This document shows, piece by piece, positions 61,670 to 64,000 of a stretch of 64,000 nt of DNA. Location: the NCBI GenBank assembly GCA_004208945.1, contig SGPE01000015.1, positions 124,001 to 188,000 on the forward strand, written 5' to 3'. This stretch comes from Pseudoalteromonas sp. CO133X (GTDB lineage: Bacteria; Pseudomonadota; Gammaproteobacteria; Enterobacterales; Alteromonadaceae). Every line of letters starts with the position of its first letter. Within the stretch, counting starts at the first letter, position 1. The notes below the pieces were generated by a model. That model saw only the letters and a list, made by a program, of their open reading frames with translations. It had not been told where the DNA came from and ran no database searches. A program made the position numbers and the translations under genes.

Positions 61670-63520
61670 ATGGCGATCAGTGAAATTAATTTGCAAGTAA
61701 AAACAGAGCAAGGTACTGGTTTTTCAAGTAAAGAAACAGATTCTTCAGAGCAATCATCAGATGTAAGCTTTTTATCAACGCTTACACAAGCCCATGATGC
61801 GGCAAATGAAACCACCAGTAAGGATCGTCAAAGTGAACCTGCCAAACAAGTGGATGATTCAAAGTCGTCAGAAACAGCCAAGGATAAGTCTAAAAGCGAA
61901 GACAACACATTATTATCGCAAATTAATGCATCGCAAGCGATGAGTACCCACGTTAACGTCATCAATAACGCAGAAGCTGAACAGCCTGCGAGTGCTGCTA
62001 ATACACAAAGTACTAAACCTGACGGAGCGTCAGTAAAAGACACGACTTCTGTTGCCAGCTTAATCGAAAAATCAAAGGTTGCGACAGCCGTTAATAACGA
62101 ATTGAACGCTGCTAATTTACCACCCAAAGATAAAGTTGAACCAGTGGTGGGTAAAGCTGAAGCGCTGGTGGATAAAGTTGCAGCTCAAAGCGGTGCACAA
62201 ATAGATAAGCAACTTAGCACTGATGAGTCAAAAGTTGCTATGCAAAGTGAGTCAAAAGTGGCAGCAGAACTAACGAAAGCTGCGAGCACTAGTGATGAAC
62301 AAACAGTCCGTATACTCGCTCAGCTACAAAAAGGAGATGGCCAAGCCGTTAGTCAATTAGCTAGAGAGTTTGCTTTATCACCAGAACAACAAGCTAAGTT
62401 GGAGCAGCAAGTAGCTGAATTAAAAGCGAGCGGCGAACTCAAAAACAGTGATATTAAAGCGATTAAATCACTGCTTAGTGAAGTATTGAACACTCAATCT
62501 AGTAACAACCCAGTTAAGAGTGATAATGCTTTACAAAACAATGAGCAAGTTCTTGCAAATGAAAGTAAAGATACGAGCAATAAATTACCTCAATCAATAG
62601 AAAAGCAAATAAGCGCACTGACTAAAAATGAGCAACAAGTTTTATTGAATAAAGTGAATGAGCAGTTACAAACATTGCCTGAAGATTCTGAGCAATATAA
62701 CAAGTTATCCGCAGTGCAAGCACGTTTAACTGAGGCTGTAAATCATTCAGATAAGAGCGCGGCCATCACAAGCTATGTGGCGGCGCAGCCAAATAAAGAC
62801 AGCACTTCGCGTTCAGAACTGGCATCAGCTAAACCATCTGTTGATATGACTGCAGAGGATGAACCACTTAGTGAAGCTGAGATTTTAGCTGTGAAGGAAG
62901 CAACCAAAGAGCCTGCATCAGCACGTGTTGTGCAATTATTCAATCAATTAGCAGCACAGACAACGACAGCACAACCAAGTGCCTATGAACTTGCAGCGCA
63001 GCAGCACGAACAAGCACTTGAGCTACAAAATATACAAACACAATCGGTACAACAGACGAGCAGTAAAACGGTGAGTGTTGACCCAGGCGTCATGCAAGCG
63101 ATAAATATTGTAAAAAGCGACGCTGCTAAAATGTTGCAAGAGCGAGTCAGTGCATTATTAAATATCAATAATAAAGAAGCTGAAATTCGTCTCGACCCAC
63201 CGGAAATGGGCAGTATGCACATTCGTATCCGTAGTGATGCGGAGCAAGCGCAAATTAACTTTGTGGTTCAAAACCAGCAAGCGAAAGAAGCGCTTGAGCA
63301 ATCAATGCCACGCCTGCGCGAAATGTTGGCGCAGCAAGGCATTGAACTTGGTGAGAGTAGTATTCAACAAGGTGAATCTGGAGCGCAGCAAGACCCCGAA
63401 CAAGGGCAAGGGAATCTAGCGGGTAATCAACATGAAGAAGAAAGTCAGACTAACACTGCTGCAACAAATGTCGAAACTTCTCGACAACAATCTTCATCAT
63501 CAATAGATTACTATGCTTAA
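61670..63520 (+). CDS. fliK: Flagellar hook-length control protein FliK
   Basis: 616 residues. The N-terminal three quarters are low-complexity, Gln/Ser/Lys/Ala-rich and probably extended, as in the ruler part of FliK. The C-terminal Flg_hook domain (about 470-560) has NNKEAEIRLDPPEMGSMHIRI, with the LDPPExG motif, and QAKEALEQSMPRLREML. It is longer than the usual 400-430. It measures the hook and switches export specificity with FlhB. AGGTGA precedes the ATG. Confidence 0.93.
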   Translation: MAISEINLQVKTEQGTGFSSKETDSSEQSSDVSFLSTLTQAHDAANETTSKDRQSEPAKQVDDSKSSETAKDKSKSEDNTLLSQINASQAMSTHVNVINNAEAEQPASAANTQSTKPDGASVKDTTSVASLIEKSKVATAVNNELNAANLPPKDKVEPVVGKAEALVDKVAAQSGAQIDKQLSTDESKVAMQSESKVAAELTKAASTSDEQTVRILAQLQKGDGQAVSQLAREFALSPEQQAKLEQQVAELKASGELKNSDIKAIKSLLSEVLNTQSSNNPVKSDNALQNNEQVLANESKDTSNKLPQSIEKQISALTKNEQQVLLNKVNEQLQTLPEDSEQYNKLSAVQARLTEAVNHSDKSAAITSYVAAQPNKDSTSRSELASAKPSVDMTAEDEPLSEAEILAVKEATKEPASARVVQLFNQLAAQTTTAQPSAYELAAQQHEQALELQNIQTQSVQQTSSKTVSVDPGVMQAINIVKSDAAKMLQERVSALLNINNKEAEIRLDPPEMGSMHIRIRSDAEQAQINFVVQNQQAKEALEQSMPRLREMLAQQGIELGESSIQQGESGAQQDPEQGQGNLAGNQHEEESQTNTAATNVETSRQQSSSSIDYYA

Positions 63521-63598
63521 GTCCTGCTATTATAAGAAATAAATTAGTTACAGTATGTACTGCTTAAATAATATGCTGTAATCGTGAAGGAAGTGATA

Positions 63599-64000
63599 AT
63601 GGCTGAAGATGTAAATTTAGAAATAGAAGATACCGGTAAAAGTAAAAAAAAGTTGATCATCATTATAGCTGTCGTTGCTATTGTGGTGGCAGCTGGCGCA
63701 GGTTATTTTCTATTTTCGGGTGATGATGCACCCGCTGAGTCACTTGCCGATGAAACAACCGTAGCAAATAATGCTGCAGCACCTTCAAGCTCTGCAGAAG
63801 TGGGTTCTGCGCTCTATGTAGCGATGCCACGTCCATTTGTGTTCAATGTACCTGGTGCTAGTCGAGATCGTATAGTGCAAATAAAAGTGCAGCTTTTAGT
63901 GCGCGGCGAAGTCAATGAAGAAACAGCCAAAAAGCACATTCCTTTAATTGAAAGCACTTTATTAAGTGTACTTTCTACCACAACCGCCGACGAGTTGGGT
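63599..64000 (+). CDS. fliL: Flagellar basal-body protein FliL, cut by window edge
   Basis: First 134 residues. An acidic N-terminus, then one membrane segment (KKLIIIIAVVAIVVAAGAGYF, split LIIIIAVVAIVVAAG), an Ala/Ser-rich periplasmic linker, and the start of the FliL domain: YVAMPRPFVFNVPGASRDRIVQIKVQLLV in parts FVFNVPG and RIVQIKVQLLVRG. FliL supports stator function near the motor. GAAGGAAG lies upstream. The gene runs past 64000 and the C-terminus is not visible. Confidence 0.93.
   Translation, partial: MAEDVNLEIEDTGKSKKKLIIIIAVVAIVVAAGAGYFLFSGDDAPAESLADETTVANNAAAPSSSAEVGSALYVAMPRPFVFNVPGASRDRIVQIKVQLLVRGEVNEETAKKHIPLIESTLLSVLSTTTADELG

Noticed and set aside
1..64000. CRISPR arrays, insertion sequences or prophage genes
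   Set aside because: No regularly spaced direct repeats, transposase or integrase coding regions were seen; repeats in 18.6-29.4 kb are protein-coding.

Overview
The window is a 64 kb chromosomal segment of a marine gammaproteobacterium. AT-leaning composition, dense coding, a polar-flagellum cluster in the FlrABC/sigma-54/sigma-28 style of Vibrio and Alteromonadales, an NhaD sodium/proton antiporter and a LapA-type adhesin locus all fit. Alteromonadales, and specifically a Pseudoalteromonas-like genome, is my best guess. It is inferred from gene content and order, not from a search.

Layout. (1) 1-9.4 kb: two tandem FlgO-family genes (the first cut by the window edge), a tRNA-Arg(CCU), two unrecognised minus-strand genes, an alcohol dehydrogenase, nhaD, a peroxiredoxin-glutaredoxin fusion divergent from oxyR with an OxyR-type operator between them, then divergent flgT and flgP driven by back-to-back sigma-54 promoters. 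(2) 9.5-29.4 kb: a complete Lap-type adhesion module consisting of the LapG protease, the LapD c-di-GMP receptor, a LuxR-type regulator with a degenerate receiver, the type I secretion membrane-fusion protein and ABC transporter, a TolC-type outer-membrane protein fused to an OmpA domain, and a 3573-residue repetitive adhesin. (3) 29.6-64 kb: flagellar genes flgN-flgM-flgA (minus), then cheV, cheR, flgBCDE, flgFGHI, flgJKL, two flagellins, flaG, fliD, then fliT-like and fliS (minus), flrA, an unrelated DNA-repair gene tag (minus), flrBC, fliEFGHIJ, fliK and the start of fliL.

How it works together. FlrA, apparently from a sigma-70 promoter, should activate sigma-54 promoters, several of which are readable here (flrB, flgB, flgF, flgJ, fliE, fliK, flagellin 1, flgP, flgT, fliS). 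FlrB/FlrC then drive the later sigma-54 tier. FlgM holds sigma-28, which has clear promoters before flgM, flagellin 2 and fliS. The Lap module embedded in this cluster gives the opposite lifestyle. The adhesin is exported by LapE/LapB/LapC and probably held at the outer membrane by its N-terminal retention domain. LapG can cut it at a TAAG site unless LapD, bound to c-di-GMP, sequesters LapG.

Most striking points: the adhesion module sits inside the flagellar locus; the TolC-OmpA fusion; the adhesin carries a nine-domain super-repeat duplicated at exactly 829 residues and lacks visible RTX repeats; the paired sigma-54 promoters between flgT and flgP; the inverted fliS block with tandem sigma-28 and sigma-54 promoters; and a two-gene unknown cassette beside tRNA-Arg.
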